Assembly (NCBI RefSeq): GCF_001613245.1
Contig: NZ_BDBZ01000036.1
Location: forward strand, 124,001 to 188,000
Source: Nocardia speluncae NBRC 108251
Lineage (GTDB): Bacteria; Actinomycetota; Actinomycetes; Mycobacteriales; Mycobacteriaceae
Reading direction: 5' to 3'
Length of the DNA stretch: 64,000 nt
Shown here: one piece after another, positions 17,126-24,929 of the stretch
How the letters are laid out: the number at the start of each line of letters is the position of its first letter
How positions within the stretch are numbered: the stretch's first letter is position 1
Position numbers and translations under genes: made by a program
Notes under the pieces: model-generated
Seen by the model: the letters and a program-made list of their open reading frames with translations, nothing else
Database searches by the model: none
What the model was told of the DNA's origin: nothing

Positions 17126-17455
17126 CTTGCTGCCCGGTTGCCGGCGTTTCCTCTCCGTCGTGGGTGGCATCACATCTTCGGCGAAAAATCAATCTCGGTT
17201 AAATCCGTATTTCGAGTCTTGACACGCCGTCGTGGTCCGTACATAGTACGAGTCAACGTACGGCCAACGGTCGTCACACGGACCGCCCTCGTGCCGACTA
17301 CGGACCCTTCTGCCCAGTAAAAACATGCCGCGCATCCGGCTCCCCGTGATGTGGATCTTGCCCTCGGATGCGGGGGACGTCGACATCCGTCGATGTTCGT
17401 CCTGTCATCCTTGTTCGCACGGTCGAGCATCATGACCTGTTTCCCGGAGGAGACC
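17126..17455 (+). other. Promoter region of the transporter gene
   Basis: A 330-base gap without a convincing gene. It holds the third GTACNNAGTAC site (17239-17249) and a local drop in GC around 17185-17250. The transporter start follows at 17456 with GGAGGAGA in front, so a leader of roughly 200 bases is possible. Confidence 0.5.
17239..17249. promoter_or_regulatory. Putative TetR operator (GTACNNAGTAC, copy 3)
   Basis: GTACATAGTAC lies in CCGTACATAGTACGA, which matches CCGTACTAAGTACGA at copy 1 in 13 of 15 bases. It lies upstream of the MFS transporter, linking uptake to the same regulator. Confidence 0.55.
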
Positions 17456-18793
17456 ATGTCCCCCACAACGCAGTCGTCCAGTAAACAACGCGCAAAGGCC
17501 ACCTTCGCGAGCTGGATCGGCACGACGATCGAGTACTACGACTTCTCCGCCTACGGGTTGGCGGCATCGCTGATCTTCCCGAAGCTGTTCTTCTCCTCGG
17601 ACGACCCGGCGCTGGCGACGGTGTTGTCGCTGGCCACCTTCGCGGTCGCCTTCATCGCCCGCCCGGTCGGGGCTGTCGTCTTCGGGCACTTCGGCGACCG
17701 TATCGGCCGCAAAACCGCCCTCGTGCTGACGCTGCTCCTGATGGGTGCCGCCACCTTCCTGATCGGGCTCATGCCCACCTACGACCAGATCGGCGCGACG
17801 GCTCCGGTGCTGTTGGTATTGGCCCGGCTGTTCCAGGGATTCTCCGTCGGTGGCGAATACGGCGGCGCCGTGCTGATGACCGTCGAGCATGCCGGCAAAA
17901 AAGGCGGATTCTTCGGTTCACTGGTCAATACTGGTGCCACCGCCGGGCTGATCGTGGCCAATCTCGCCTTCCTTGCCGTCGTCCAGCTGCCCGACGATGC
18001 CCTGTACTCGTGGGGCTGGCGAATTCCCTTCCTGCTCAGCGGAATTCTCGTGATCGTAGGACTGATCGCGCGCACCACGCTCGAAGAGACCCCCGAATTC
18101 GAGAAAGCCGAGCAGAAGGGCGTGGTCCAGCAAGTGCCGGTCGTCGACGTTCTGCGCAACCATATGCGCACCGTATTCCTGGTGGCGCTGGGCATCCTCG
18201 CCGCGGGGACCGCATTCACGATGACGACGGTGTACTCGCTGAGCTACGGCGAGAACACGCTCGAGCTCAGCAACAGTACGGTGCTCACGACACTGCTGAC
18301 CGCCACCCTCGCCATCCTGATCTGCCTGCCGCTGTTCGGTGCGCTCGGCGACCGCTTCGGGGTCCGCCGGGTGTTCCTCGGCGGCGCGGTATCGCTCATA
18401 TTCTTGCCGTTTTGCTGGTTCGCCCTCATGGACACCCGCCACGGGGGGTGGATGATTCTGGGATTCGTACTGATCTTCGTCGGCTATTCGGCCAACTATG
18501 CGGTCGTGCCGTCCTACTTCTCCCAGGTGTTCCCACCCGCCGTCCGATTCACCGGCATGTCCGTCGGAATCACGATCGGTCTCATCGCCGGAAATGCGAT
18601 CGCTCCCTCGGTCTCCTCGATGATCCTGAACTCCACCGGTAATTGGCTGATCATCGCGTTCTACATGTCGGGCACCGCCGTGATCTCATTGCTGGCCGGC
18701 TTGGCGCTGCGCCTGCCGTCCACGCCGGGCGAACCTCGCGATATGCCGGAGGGCGAACCCGGACCCGCGCCGGCGGAGACCGTGGCGCGCTGA
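17456..18793 (+). CDS. MFS transporter, metabolite:H+ symporter (MHS) type
   Basis: Inner-membrane proton symporter of 445 residues with about 12 membrane helices. MHS-family signs are the early SWIGTTIEYYDF segment, the RPVGAVVFGHFGDRIGRK loop between helices 2 and 3, and RLFQGFSVGGEYGGA in helix 4 (as in ShiA/ProP-like carriers of organic acids). ATG 17456 has GGAGGAGA in front. It probably imports the acidic or zwitterionic substrate of the adjoining pathway. The Pro/Glu-rich C-terminal tail is cytoplasmic. The hydrolase gene follows after 100 bases. Confidence 0.88.
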   Translation: MSPTTQSSSKQRAKATFASWIGTTIEYYDFSAYGLAASLIFPKLFFSSDDPALATVLSLATFAVAFIARPVGAVVFGHFGDRIGRKTALVLTLLLMGAATFLIGLMPTYDQIGATAPVLLVLARLFQGFSVGGEYGGAVLMTVEHAGKKGGFFGSLVNTGATAGLIVANLAFLAVVQLPDDALYSWGWRIPFLLSGILVIVGLIARTTLEETPEFEKAEQKGVVQQVPVVDVLRNHMRTVFLVALGILAAGTAFTMTTVYSLSYGENTLELSNSTVLTTLLTATLAILICLPLFGALGDRFGVRRVFLGGAVSLIFLPFCWFALMDTRHGGWMILGFVLIFVGYSANYAVVPSYFSQVFPPAVRFTGMSVGITIGLIAGNAIAPSVSSMILNSTGNWLIIAFYMSGTAVISLLAGLALRLPSTPGEPRDMPEGEPGPAPAETVAR

Positions 18794-18893
18794 ACGCCCC
18801 CGTGTCCTCGGAGGCCACGGCCGCGCCGAGGGGCCACGCGGCCACCACTCACGTGGCTTCGCCGTACATCAGAACTTCCCGAAGGAATTCGAT

Positions 18894-19706
18894 ATGCAAA
18901 TCGACAGGCACACAATATCTTTGGGTGCAGCGCCGCTGGACTATCAGGTGACCGGATCGGCCTCTTCCGGTATCCCGACCGTATTCCTGCACCCGTGGTT
19001 CGGCTGCTGGCAGTTCTGGACCTCGACCATGGAGGCTTTCGCGCAACGCCCGTGCTACGCGGTCGATTTCTACTCCCCGTCCGCGGGTGACGACTGGTCT
19101 TCGGTAGCCACCCCGGCCGGGCTGGCCGAAGCCGTCCTGGCCGTGCTCGACGCCGAACAACTCGACCGGGTGGACCTGGTGGGCAACTCGGTCGGCGGTA
19201 TCGTCGCCCAGGTCATCGCCTCCGCCGCGCCCCAGCGAGTACGACGGCTCGTCCTCGTCGGCACCGGAGCGAGCACGGCCGGAACCCTGCCGGGCTTTGC
19301 CGCCGCCGTGGATCGCTGGACCGCCGGTATCCGCAACGGCGACGAAGCCTCCCGCGCCGCCGTCGAGGACACCGTCGGGATGCTGTTCAGTACGCGGCCG
19401 CCCAGCGCGGACTGGGAAACCTACATTCAGGCAGTATTGCGGACCGACCCCGCGTATCTGGGTGCGGTTCTCGGCGCGGCCCGTGCGCTCGACCTCACCT
19501 CCCGGCTGCCGGCCATCACCGCGCCGACACTGATCGTCCGCGGCAGTGTGGACTGCGCACGTACCACCGAACATGTGGCGGTACTCGAATCGGGTATCCC
19601 GAACGCTCGGGCGGTCGAGATACCCGGTGCCGGCCATTCGCCGATGGTCGATCATCCGGCGGAGTTCATCCGCCTGATCGCCGACCACCTCGAAACCGCC
19701 GGATGA
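18894..19706 (+). CDS. Alpha/beta hydrolase
   Basis: Serine hydrolase of 270 residues. The nucleophile Ser is in GNSVGG (about residue 101), the acid is likely the Asp in GSVDCARTTEH and the base His is in GAGHSPM. The usual HGxPG oxyanion region reads HPWFGCWQFW, a variant with an unusual Trp-rich pocket. It follows the transporter on the same strand (GAAGGAA upstream of the ATG) and may hydrolyse the imported ester/amide or a pathway intermediate. It ends 5 bases from the convergent MerR gene. Confidence 0.8.
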   Translation: MQIDRHTISLGAAPLDYQVTGSASSGIPTVFLHPWFGCWQFWTSTMEAFAQRPCYAVDFYSPSAGDDWSSVATPAGLAEAVLAVLDAEQLDRVDLVGNSVGGIVAQVIASAAPQRVRRLVLVGTGASTAGTLPGFAAAVDRWTAGIRNGDEASRAAVEDTVGMLFSTRPPSADWETYIQAVLRTDPAYLGAVLGAARALDLTSRLPAITAPTLIVRGSVDCARTTEHVAVLESGIPNARAVEIPGAGHSPMVDHPAEFIRLIADHLETAG

Positions 19707-19711
19707 GACCG

Positions 19712-20599
19712 TTATACGTGCGCCCGCAGCGCGGCGATCAGCCATTCGGCGCCCGGGACCATCGGGGTCCGTGCCGGCCAGCCGTTGATGATGCCGAGCA
19801 GCGACCAGTAGCGCTCGACCCGGCGATCGGTGAATGTGGCCAGTTGATCCGCGAGGGCGGCCCGGTCGGTGCCCGCCGGAACCGCGCGGTCGAGGATACC
19901 GGCCGCCTCCGTGGAATCGGGTGCGATACCGGCCTCGACGGCAGTGGCCCCGGCGCTCATTTCGACCTCCGGGACCTGCGCTTCGTCGCGCGCGCCGGTG
20001 ACAGCCATTTCCCGGCAGCGGTCCCGGAAGCCCTGATCGCGGACCAGTTCGGCCAGTTCGATCCAGGCGTCGACCTGTTCGGGTGACGGATCGTCGGGCA
20101 GCGTCGCGGGCATAGACCGCATGCCGGTGGCGATCTGGGCGCCGGGGGCTTCCGGCTCGATTCCCGCGAATGCTTCGTCGACGAAGTCGTCGATGATCCG
20201 CTGGCGTTCGGCGGCGGACAGGGTGGCGAGTTCGTGCATGATTCTCAACTCCTCGGTGGTGCTGTTGCGGTGTGCGACCGACCGCAGGATCGCGCGCCGG
20301 ACCCGTAGCGTGCGGATCTCGGCGTCCAGGGCACGCGCGTGGGCGGCCGCGACATCCGCCAAACCGGTTTGCCGTTCCACCACCGCGCGCACGGTGGCTG
20401 TATCGAGTCCCAGCTCACGCAGGGTGTGCACCAGTTCGAGCCGGGCGACGGCTTCGGTGTCGTACAGCCGGTACCCGGCAGGGCTGCGGGCGGTGGGCGG
20501 CACCAGACCCGCATCCGACCAGAACCGGATGGTTCTGGCGTCGAGGCCGGTGCGCTGTGCCAGCTGTCCGATGGTGAACAAGGTGTCGCGGTCGGTCAC
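19712..20599 (-). CDS. MerR-family transcription regulator
   Basis: Regulator of 295 residues. A MerR winged helix occupies residues ~8-75 (FTIGQLAQRTGLDARTIRFW, then GYRLYDTEAV), followed by a coiled dimerisation helix. The long C-terminal domain (~120-295) is helical and acidic, with no cysteine metal site and no clear match to the TipAS fold, so the signal is unknown. GTG 20599 is the start. A perfect MerR-type operator lies 13 bases upstream, indicating autoregulation; no other target is adjacent. Confidence 0.85.
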   Translation of the reverse strand: MTDRDTLFTIGQLAQRTGLDARTIRFWSDAGLVPPTARSPAGYRLYDTEAVARLELVHTLRELGLDTATVRAVVERQTGLADVAAAHARALDAEIRTLRVRRAILRSVAHRNSTTEELRIMHELATLSAAERQRIIDDFVDEAFAGIEPEAPGAQIATGMRSMPATLPDDPSPEQVDAWIELAELVRDQGFRDRCREMAVTGARDEAQVPEVEMSAGATAVEAGIAPDSTEAAGILDRAVPAGTDRAALADQLATFTDRRVERYWSLLGIINGWPARTPMVPGAEWLIAALRAHV

Positions 20600-20612
20600 G
20601 AGTACAGCGTGA

Positions 20613-20633
20613 ACCTTCCAGCGGGTGGAAGGT
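20613..20633 (-). promoter_or_regulatory. MerR-type operator in its own promoter
   Basis: ACCTTCCA-N5-TGGAAGGT is a perfect 8-bp inverted repeat. Read leftward it is preceded by TTGACC as a -35-like element, with the operator filling the long spacer characteristic of MerR-controlled promoters. It lies 13-34 bases before the MerR start. Confidence 0.75.
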
Positions 20634-20681
20634 CAAGTCCGAGGGGGGTCTGGCTCTGGTAGCCGCAAGAGGGTTGCGGAA

Positions 20682-21287
20682 TCAGAGTTGGATGGTGGCG
20701 GTTCGCCGGCCGAATTCGCGCACCACGGCGGTCGAGGCGGTGGCAGCGATATCGTCGACCCATAGCGGGATCGGGGCGGCGCGCGCGATGTAGTCGCGGA
20801 CCAGGCCGTAGGGGATGGCTTTGATCGCGGCGGCGGCGACCGCCATACCGAGTTCATCGGCGACGCCGAACTCCGCGGCCACGGCATCGCGTATCGCGGT
20901 ATTCATCTCGTCGTTGACGGTGGTGATCGCGGCGCGCAGATCGTCCGGTCCGGTGTCGAGCAGTTCGTCGCGGTGGAACATTTTCATCGCCCGTGCCTCG
21001 GTGGGGTGCTCGCGGCAATACCGCGGCAGGTATGCCGAGGCGGCGAGCAGGGGGTCCGGACCGGACAGGGCGTCGATGAGGCCGGTCTGGAAGCGGCGGA
21101 TCGAGCGAAGCCACAGGCGGGCCAGCAGTTCGTCGCGGGAGGCGAAGCGTACGTAGATCGATCCGGTGTGCACGCCGGAGGCGGCGCTGATGGCGGCGAT
21201 TCCCGGCCGGGTGATCGCGGGGTCGGTGAGCAGGTCGCGGGCCGCGTCGAGGACCTGATCATCGGTGAAACGCCGGGGTCTTGCCAC
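20682..21287 (-). CDS. TetR-family transcription regulator
   Basis: A 201-residue TetR protein starting at GTG 21287. The DNA-binding domain is near the N-terminus (MARPRRFTDDQVLDAARDLL, with SGVHTGSIYVRFASRDELL as the turn/recognition region), followed by a helical ligand domain. It is divergent from a small membrane protein gene only 29 bases away, and an AT-rich palindrome covers that gap. The usual interpretation is that the regulator represses both itself and the membrane gene. Confidence 0.85.
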   Translation of the reverse strand: MARPRRFTDDQVLDAARDLLTDPAITRPGIAAISAASGVHTGSIYVRFASRDELLARLWLRSIRRFQTGLIDALSGPDPLLAASAYLPRYCREHPTEARAMKMFHRDELLDTGPDDLRAAITTVNDEMNTAIRDAVAAEFGVADELGMAVAAAAIKAIPYGLVRDYIARAAPIPLWVDDIAATASTAVVREFGRRTATIQL

Positions 21288-21307
21288 CGGGACAGTTTAG
21301 GACATAG

Positions 21308-21329
21308 TTTTAGAATATGGATTCAAAAA
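21308..21329. promoter_or_regulatory. Putative operator over the start of the small membrane protein gene
   Basis: TTTTAGAAT-ATGG-ATTCAAAAA is an inverted repeat matching at 8 of 9 positions. It straddles the ATG at 21317 in an unusually AT-rich patch between divergent genes. A near-direct repeat GTTTAGGACATA / GTTTTAGAATATG overlaps it. Confidence 0.4.
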
Positions 21330-21664
21330 CTGGGGTGCCGGTCGTCGGGGGCCTGCTCACGTTCATCGGGGCGGTCCATACCGTGATGGGTATCGTCGTC
21401 TGGGCGACGCAAGAGCAGGACAGCGAATTATCGTTCTGGTTCACCGCATTCGGTGTCGTCGCCGTCGGGATGGGGATAGCGGTCATCGAGGTCGAGCGGG
21501 CCCGTGGATTCGTCACGGTGCCGATCCTCGCCGCGATCGTGGTACTCGCCGCCTTCGGGCTGCTCTACATGCCCGTGTCGGGTTTCCTCAGCCTTCTCCT
21601 GCCACTCGCATTCGGTGTGGTCGGCCGGGTCAAGAGCCGCACGGTGGGCGCCGCCGCGACCTGA
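21317..21664 (+). CDS. Small four-helix membrane protein (DUF6463-like)
   Basis: A 115-residue integral membrane protein with about four hydrophobic helices (residues ~9-30, 39-57, 67-85, 88-105) and short loops, resembling small DUF6463-type proteins found next to TetR regulators; the family call is from memory. There is no signal peptide or catalytic motif. The ATG has no upstream Shine-Dalgarno, so translation may be leaderless. It is probably regulated by the divergent TetR. Confidence 0.7.
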   Translation: MDSKTGVPVVGGLLTFIGAVHTVMGIVVWATQEQDSELSFWFTAFGVVAVGMGIAVIEVERARGFVTVPILAAIVVLAAFGLLYMPVSGFLSLLLPLAFGVVGRVKSRTVGAAAT

Positions 21665-21892
21665 TGCTGCGATGCGCAGGCCGGCCCACCGAGCACGATG
21701 CGGAGTTCGGGCCGGGGCCGGGATTTCGAGTAGACGCCGGGAAGAGGCGGCGGCTATCGTCCCGGGCGTGATGCAGCAGTTCTTCTTCCGTCTCGTTTGA
21801 CGACCGCAGCGCCGCCTCCGCGGCTCTGAACGACTTCGGCGCGTACTTTGCCGAAGCGCTCCGTCGTATGCGAAACACAAAGAAGCAACCTC

Positions 21893-22200
21893 ATGCTGTT
21901 GCTTGTCTCCGGCGCCTCGGGCGTCGGAAAAACCACCGCCCGACTCGTGGCCGCACCCCTGCTGGGCGATACCGTCGAAACGGCCGAACTGTTCACGCTC
22001 GGCCCTATTCCCGATGTGCCGACGATTGCCGGGCACCATCCGCCGACCGGATCGATATCGCGGTCTGCCCACTCGACGCGGACGAATCCGCGCAGACCGC
22101 ACGCCTGCGGGCCAGGCAGGAGCCGCCGGAACTGCTGCCCCTGCATCTGGGATTCGCCGAGTGGATGCGCCGGCATGCCACTGAAGCGGGCGGTCGTTCC
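21893..22200 (+). pseudogene. Remnant of a P-loop NTPase gene (deletion and frameshift)
   Basis: The first frame, from ATG 21893, gives a clear Walker A start (LLLVSGASGVGKTT) and a conserved-looking PIPDVPTIA segment to about 22030. From about 22050 a different frame gives DIAVCPLDADESAQTARLRARQ and LGFAEWMRRHA, the C-terminal part of the same kind of nucleotide-binding protein. The middle (roughly 60 residues), including any Walker B, is missing and the end runs into unrelated sequence. It cannot make a working protein. Confidence 0.65.
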
Positions 22201-22259
22201 TTCTGCTCGGGATCGGGGCATAGGGAACGACCCGCCGGTGCCAGGAAAGCAACGGTCGC

Positions 22260-22910
22260 TCAGAAGGCGAGGGCAACCCAGGGGATATCGATCGGGAACG
22301 GATATCCGAACGAGACTCCTGCTTCGCCTGCGGGCGTCCATTCGCCGACCAGTCGGTAGTCGGATCGATGGAGCGGACGGACGCCTTCGGGCAGAGTGGC
22401 GACGCCGGTTTCCAGCCCATACGCTCGAATCTTCGCGATGGCGCTGACGTCCGATTGCAGGGTCACCTCCCAGTACCAGGGGATTCCCGCCGCGGCGTAC
22501 CGGCCCTTCTTCGCCTCTACATCGGATTGGGTATTGGACGGCGACAGCACTTCACCGACCAGGACCGTATCGTGCGCCCGTACATCCTGGTAGGGAGGGA
22601 GACAACGGAAAACAAGGAAATCTGGGGTGAGAAAGTTGGATTTGCCGCTCGTCCCGAGGAACACGTTGGTTTCGAGATCGACCTCCCAACACGTATCGGT
22701 CCGCACCGAGGTGCTATCTCGCGCGCATCGTTCGATCTCGTGGACTACGCGGCGAGTGAACCGCTGATGCTCTCGTGGGCCGCGCCGCAGCCACACCACG
22801 CGGCCCTCCCAGAGCTCGATCCGATCGGCGATCTCGTCGGGTAGACGCTCCAGTTCCTCCCAGGTCATGTATTCGGGGAGGTCGGGCTTCTCGATCCGAG
22901 GCGAGGACAT
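22260..22910 (-). CDS. Uma2-family (DUF820) putative endonuclease
   Basis: A 216-residue protein of the Uma2/PD-(D/E)XK nuclease-like family. Core residues are visible: Asp in TPDFLVF (about 95), Glu in LVGEVLSPSN (about 119) and a Lys 14-15 residues later (DVEAKKGRYAAAGIPWYWEV), where YxxxGIPxYW is the family signature. Family members are widespread and their role is unclear; most are thought to be DNA nucleases of mobile-element origin. It stands alone. The start ATG 22910 lies 71 bases from the exporter gene end. Confidence 0.8.
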   Translation of the reverse strand: MSSPRIEKPDLPEYMTWEELERLPDEIADRIELWEGRVVWLRRGPREHQRFTRRVVHEIERCARDSTSVRTDTCWEVDLETNVFLGTSGKSNFLTPDFLVFRCLPPYQDVRAHDTVLVGEVLSPSNTQSDVEAKKGRYAAAGIPWYWEVTLQSDVSAIAKIRAYGLETGVATLPEGVRPLHRSDYRLVGEWTPAGEAGVSFGYPFPIDIPWVALAF

Positions 22911-22980
22911 AGGTCAATCGTATGCGGATAACAGCCCGCCGAGCAGCTGAGTAGCGACTAGACCACCGGCCACGTCTTGT

Positions 22981-23640
22981 TCACAGTCCGCCGATTCCGT
23001 TTCCGACAACGACTGCGCCCATGACGACCAGAACGATCGCCATCATCACATGGTTGTTGTCCTGCAACCACGCCCGGACTCGATCCAGCGGACCGCGCAG
23101 CCGGTCGGCGGCCAGGATGTAGCCGAGGATCACGAACAGCACGCTGGATGCGGCCAGCACCGTGAACACGATGACGGCGACCACCTGGCCGCCGACACTG
23201 GTGCCGCTGGACCCGATCACCACACCGGCCGACAGGCACAGCAGCAGGTTCTTCGGGTTCACCGCGGAGAGCAGCGCACCCAATCCGGCGGCCCGCCGCA
23301 CCGTCAGTGTGTCGATGGCGCGCATCCAGCCGGGTATCGCGGTATCGGCGCGAGACCGCCACTGAGCCGCGGCCAATCCCAGCAACAGTAGCCCGAGTAC
23401 GATCTTCACCCACGCGCCCGCCGCCGACGGTTCCCTGTCACCTCCTCCGCCCAGCGGACCGGCCAGCAACACCACGATCACGGTGGCGGCCGCGATACCG
23501 GTGATCCAGCCGAGCGCGAACCCGCGCCCGGCTCCGCCGGCGTCGGCCGACAGGATCATCAGGATCGCAGCGATGATCGGGATGGGAGAGAGCGCCACCC
23601 CGACCGCCAGCGGGAGCAGATCACCGATCACAGTGCCCAT
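22981..23640 (-). CDS. GAP/LysE-type membrane exporter
   Basis: A 219-residue inner-membrane protein with about six helices. It starts with the LPLAVGVALSPIPIIAAILMI motif and has LGALLSAVNPKNLLLCLSAG in the fourth segment, both typical of GAP family (Sap-like) proteins related to LysE exporters. In mycobacteria relatives help move glycolipids or small molecules out of the cell; the substrate here is unknown. It lies between a nuclease gene and the sigma factor gene with no obvious operon partner. Confidence 0.75.
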   Translation of the reverse strand: MGTVIGDLLPLAVGVALSPIPIIAAILMILSADAGGAGRGFALGWITGIAAATVIVVLLAGPLGGGGDREPSAAGAWVKIVLGLLLLGLAAAQWRSRADTAIPGWMRAIDTLTVRRAAGLGALLSAVNPKNLLLCLSAGVVIGSSGTSVGGQVVAVIVFTVLAASSVLFVILGYILAADRLRGPLDRVRAWLQDNNHVMMAIVLVVMGAVVVGNGIGGL

Positions 23641-23668
23641 CTGCTGGACAGTAGGACATGACCGCAGC

Positions 23669-24646
23669 TCACAGCCCCTGCTGCACCGGTGCGATCTCGT
23701 GTCGTTGACGCATCGTGACCCAGGGAGCTGCGCCGGGCCCGGTGTCCTCGCTGTCGGTTTGGGGATCGCAGTCGTCGAGGTCGAGGTCGAGGTCGAGGTC
23801 GAGGGAGCGGGCGGGGGCGGAGAGGATGTCGATGGCGGTGATGCGGTCGTCGGTGACGGTGAAACCGAGCACCGAGAACGGGGTGCCGCCGAGGGTGTTG
23901 ACCAGGCCCGCGCCGCCGTTGACGACGGCTGGGTGGATGGTGCAGGTGGTGGCCATGCGCCGGAAGGTCTCGGCCTGGCCGGCGACTGCGGTGGCGCCGC
24001 GGATCACGCGCATCGCCTCGCCCGCGTCGGCGCGCAAGACGACCTCGGGGTCGAGCAGGCGGAGCAGTTCGTCGAAATCGCCACCGCGGGCGGCGGTGAG
24101 GAAGGCATCCACGACGCGGCGTTGCCGGGGTAGGTCCGGGTCCGGGGTGGCGCCCTGGACCCGGCGGCGCGCCTGGCTGGCGAGTTTCTTCGCGGTTTGC
24201 GGAGTGCGGTCCACGATGGGCGCGATCTGCTCGTAGGGCAGGGCGAACATATCGTGCAGGACGAAGGCGAGTCGTTCGGCGGGGCTCAGCGATTCCAGTA
24301 CCACCAGCAGCGCCAGACCGACCGAATCCGCCAGTAGTGCTTCGTGTTCCGGGTCGGATGTGGTTTGGCTGACGATCACCGGATCGGGGAGGTGCCCGGC
24401 TTCGAGGGGTTCCTCGTGACGGGTCTTGCGGGTGCGCAACATATCCAGGCAGACCCGTCCGACGACCGTGGTCAGCCAGCCGCCCAGGTTGCCGATACCG
24501 GAGGTGTCGGTACGGGCCAGCCGTAGCCAGGCCTCCTGTACCGCGTCGTCGGCTTCGGTGAGCGAGCCGAGCATGCGGTAGGCGACGGCCCGCAGGTGGG
24601 TGCGGTGCTCTTCGAAACGGTCGGCCAGGAACTGGACGTCGTGCAC
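23669..24646 (-). CDS. sigJ: ECF RNA polymerase sigma factor with SnoaL-like C-terminal domain (SigJ type)
   Basis: A 325-residue extracytoplasmic-function sigma factor. Region 2 lies at ~5-75 (YRMLGSLTEADDAVQEAWLRL), region 4 at ~125-185 (LSPAERLAFVLHDMFALPYEQIAPIV), then a SnoaL-like domain at ~195-300 that in this class controls activity in place of an anti-sigma factor. The linker motif usually rich in Gly (DGGGK-like) reads DAGEA. GTG 24646 has GAGGAGG in front. An Asp/Leu tandem repeat lies near the C-terminus. It is divergent from a beta-lactamase-fold gene, a DoxX gene and carboxymuconolactone-decarboxylase debris, the kind of targets such factors drive. Confidence 0.85.
   Translation of the reverse strand: MHDVQFLADRFEEHRTHLRAVAYRMLGSLTEADDAVQEAWLRLARTDTSGIGNLGGWLTTVVGRVCLDMLRTRKTRHEEPLEAGHLPDPVIVSQTTSDPEHEALLADSVGLALLVVLESLSPAERLAFVLHDMFALPYEQIAPIVDRTPQTAKKLASQARRRVQGATPDPDLPRQRRVVDAFLTAARGGDFDELLRLLDPEVVLRADAGEAMRVIRGATAVAGQAETFRRMATTCTIHPAVVNGGAGLVNTLGGTPFSVLGFTVTDDRITAIDILSAPARSLDLDLDLDLDDCDPQTDSEDTGPGAAPWVTMRQRHEIAPVQQGL
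23774..23803. repeat. Five tandem GTCGAG units inside the sigma factor gene
   Basis: Five exact 6-base units read on the minus strand as Leu-Asp repeated five times near the sigma factor C-terminus. Unit gain or loss stays in frame, so length variation between strains is likely. Confidence 0.85.
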
Positions 24647-24820
24647 GGGATCCTCCTCGATTCGTTCTGTACCGATGACGGATCGGCGGCGGCGAATGTG
24701 ACCGCATGGTTTCGCGGGCCGGCCGCCGGACATCGGAGCGCGGATCAGCCGCCCTCCGGATCCGCCGCCGACCGCCGTGTCAACCCGCAACAGGGCTTCT
24801 ACCAGCGTTTTTTCCGAGGC

Positions 24821-24847
24821 GGTCACGTTGCCGTTCCGCCGTACGTC
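24821..24847 (+). promoter_or_regulatory. Candidate ECF-type promoter before the beta-lactamase-fold gene
   Basis: GGTCACG-N16-CGTC resembles the published ECF41-type consensus (TGTCACA-N16-CGTC, recalled from memory), with exact spacing, an exact -10 and 5 of 7 matches at -35. It lies 82 bases before the ATG at 24930 and faces away from the sigma factor gene. Confidence 0.45.
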
Positions 24848-24929
24848 AATGCGGCAGACCACGAACCGCGGCGGCCGAACGCTCGGCGGTACGCGGTCCG
24901 CCCAGCAGCCACCGAAGGGAACGAAAACC

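Noticed and set aside
23762..23810. GTCGAG tandem units considered as a CRISPR-like or regulatory repeat
   Set aside because: Simple 6-base coding repeat within the sigma factor gene, without spacers.
24777..24790. TGTCAAC-like sequence as the -35 of an ECF promoter
   Set aside because: No matching -10 at the expected 16-base spacing; the site at 24821-24847 fits exactly.
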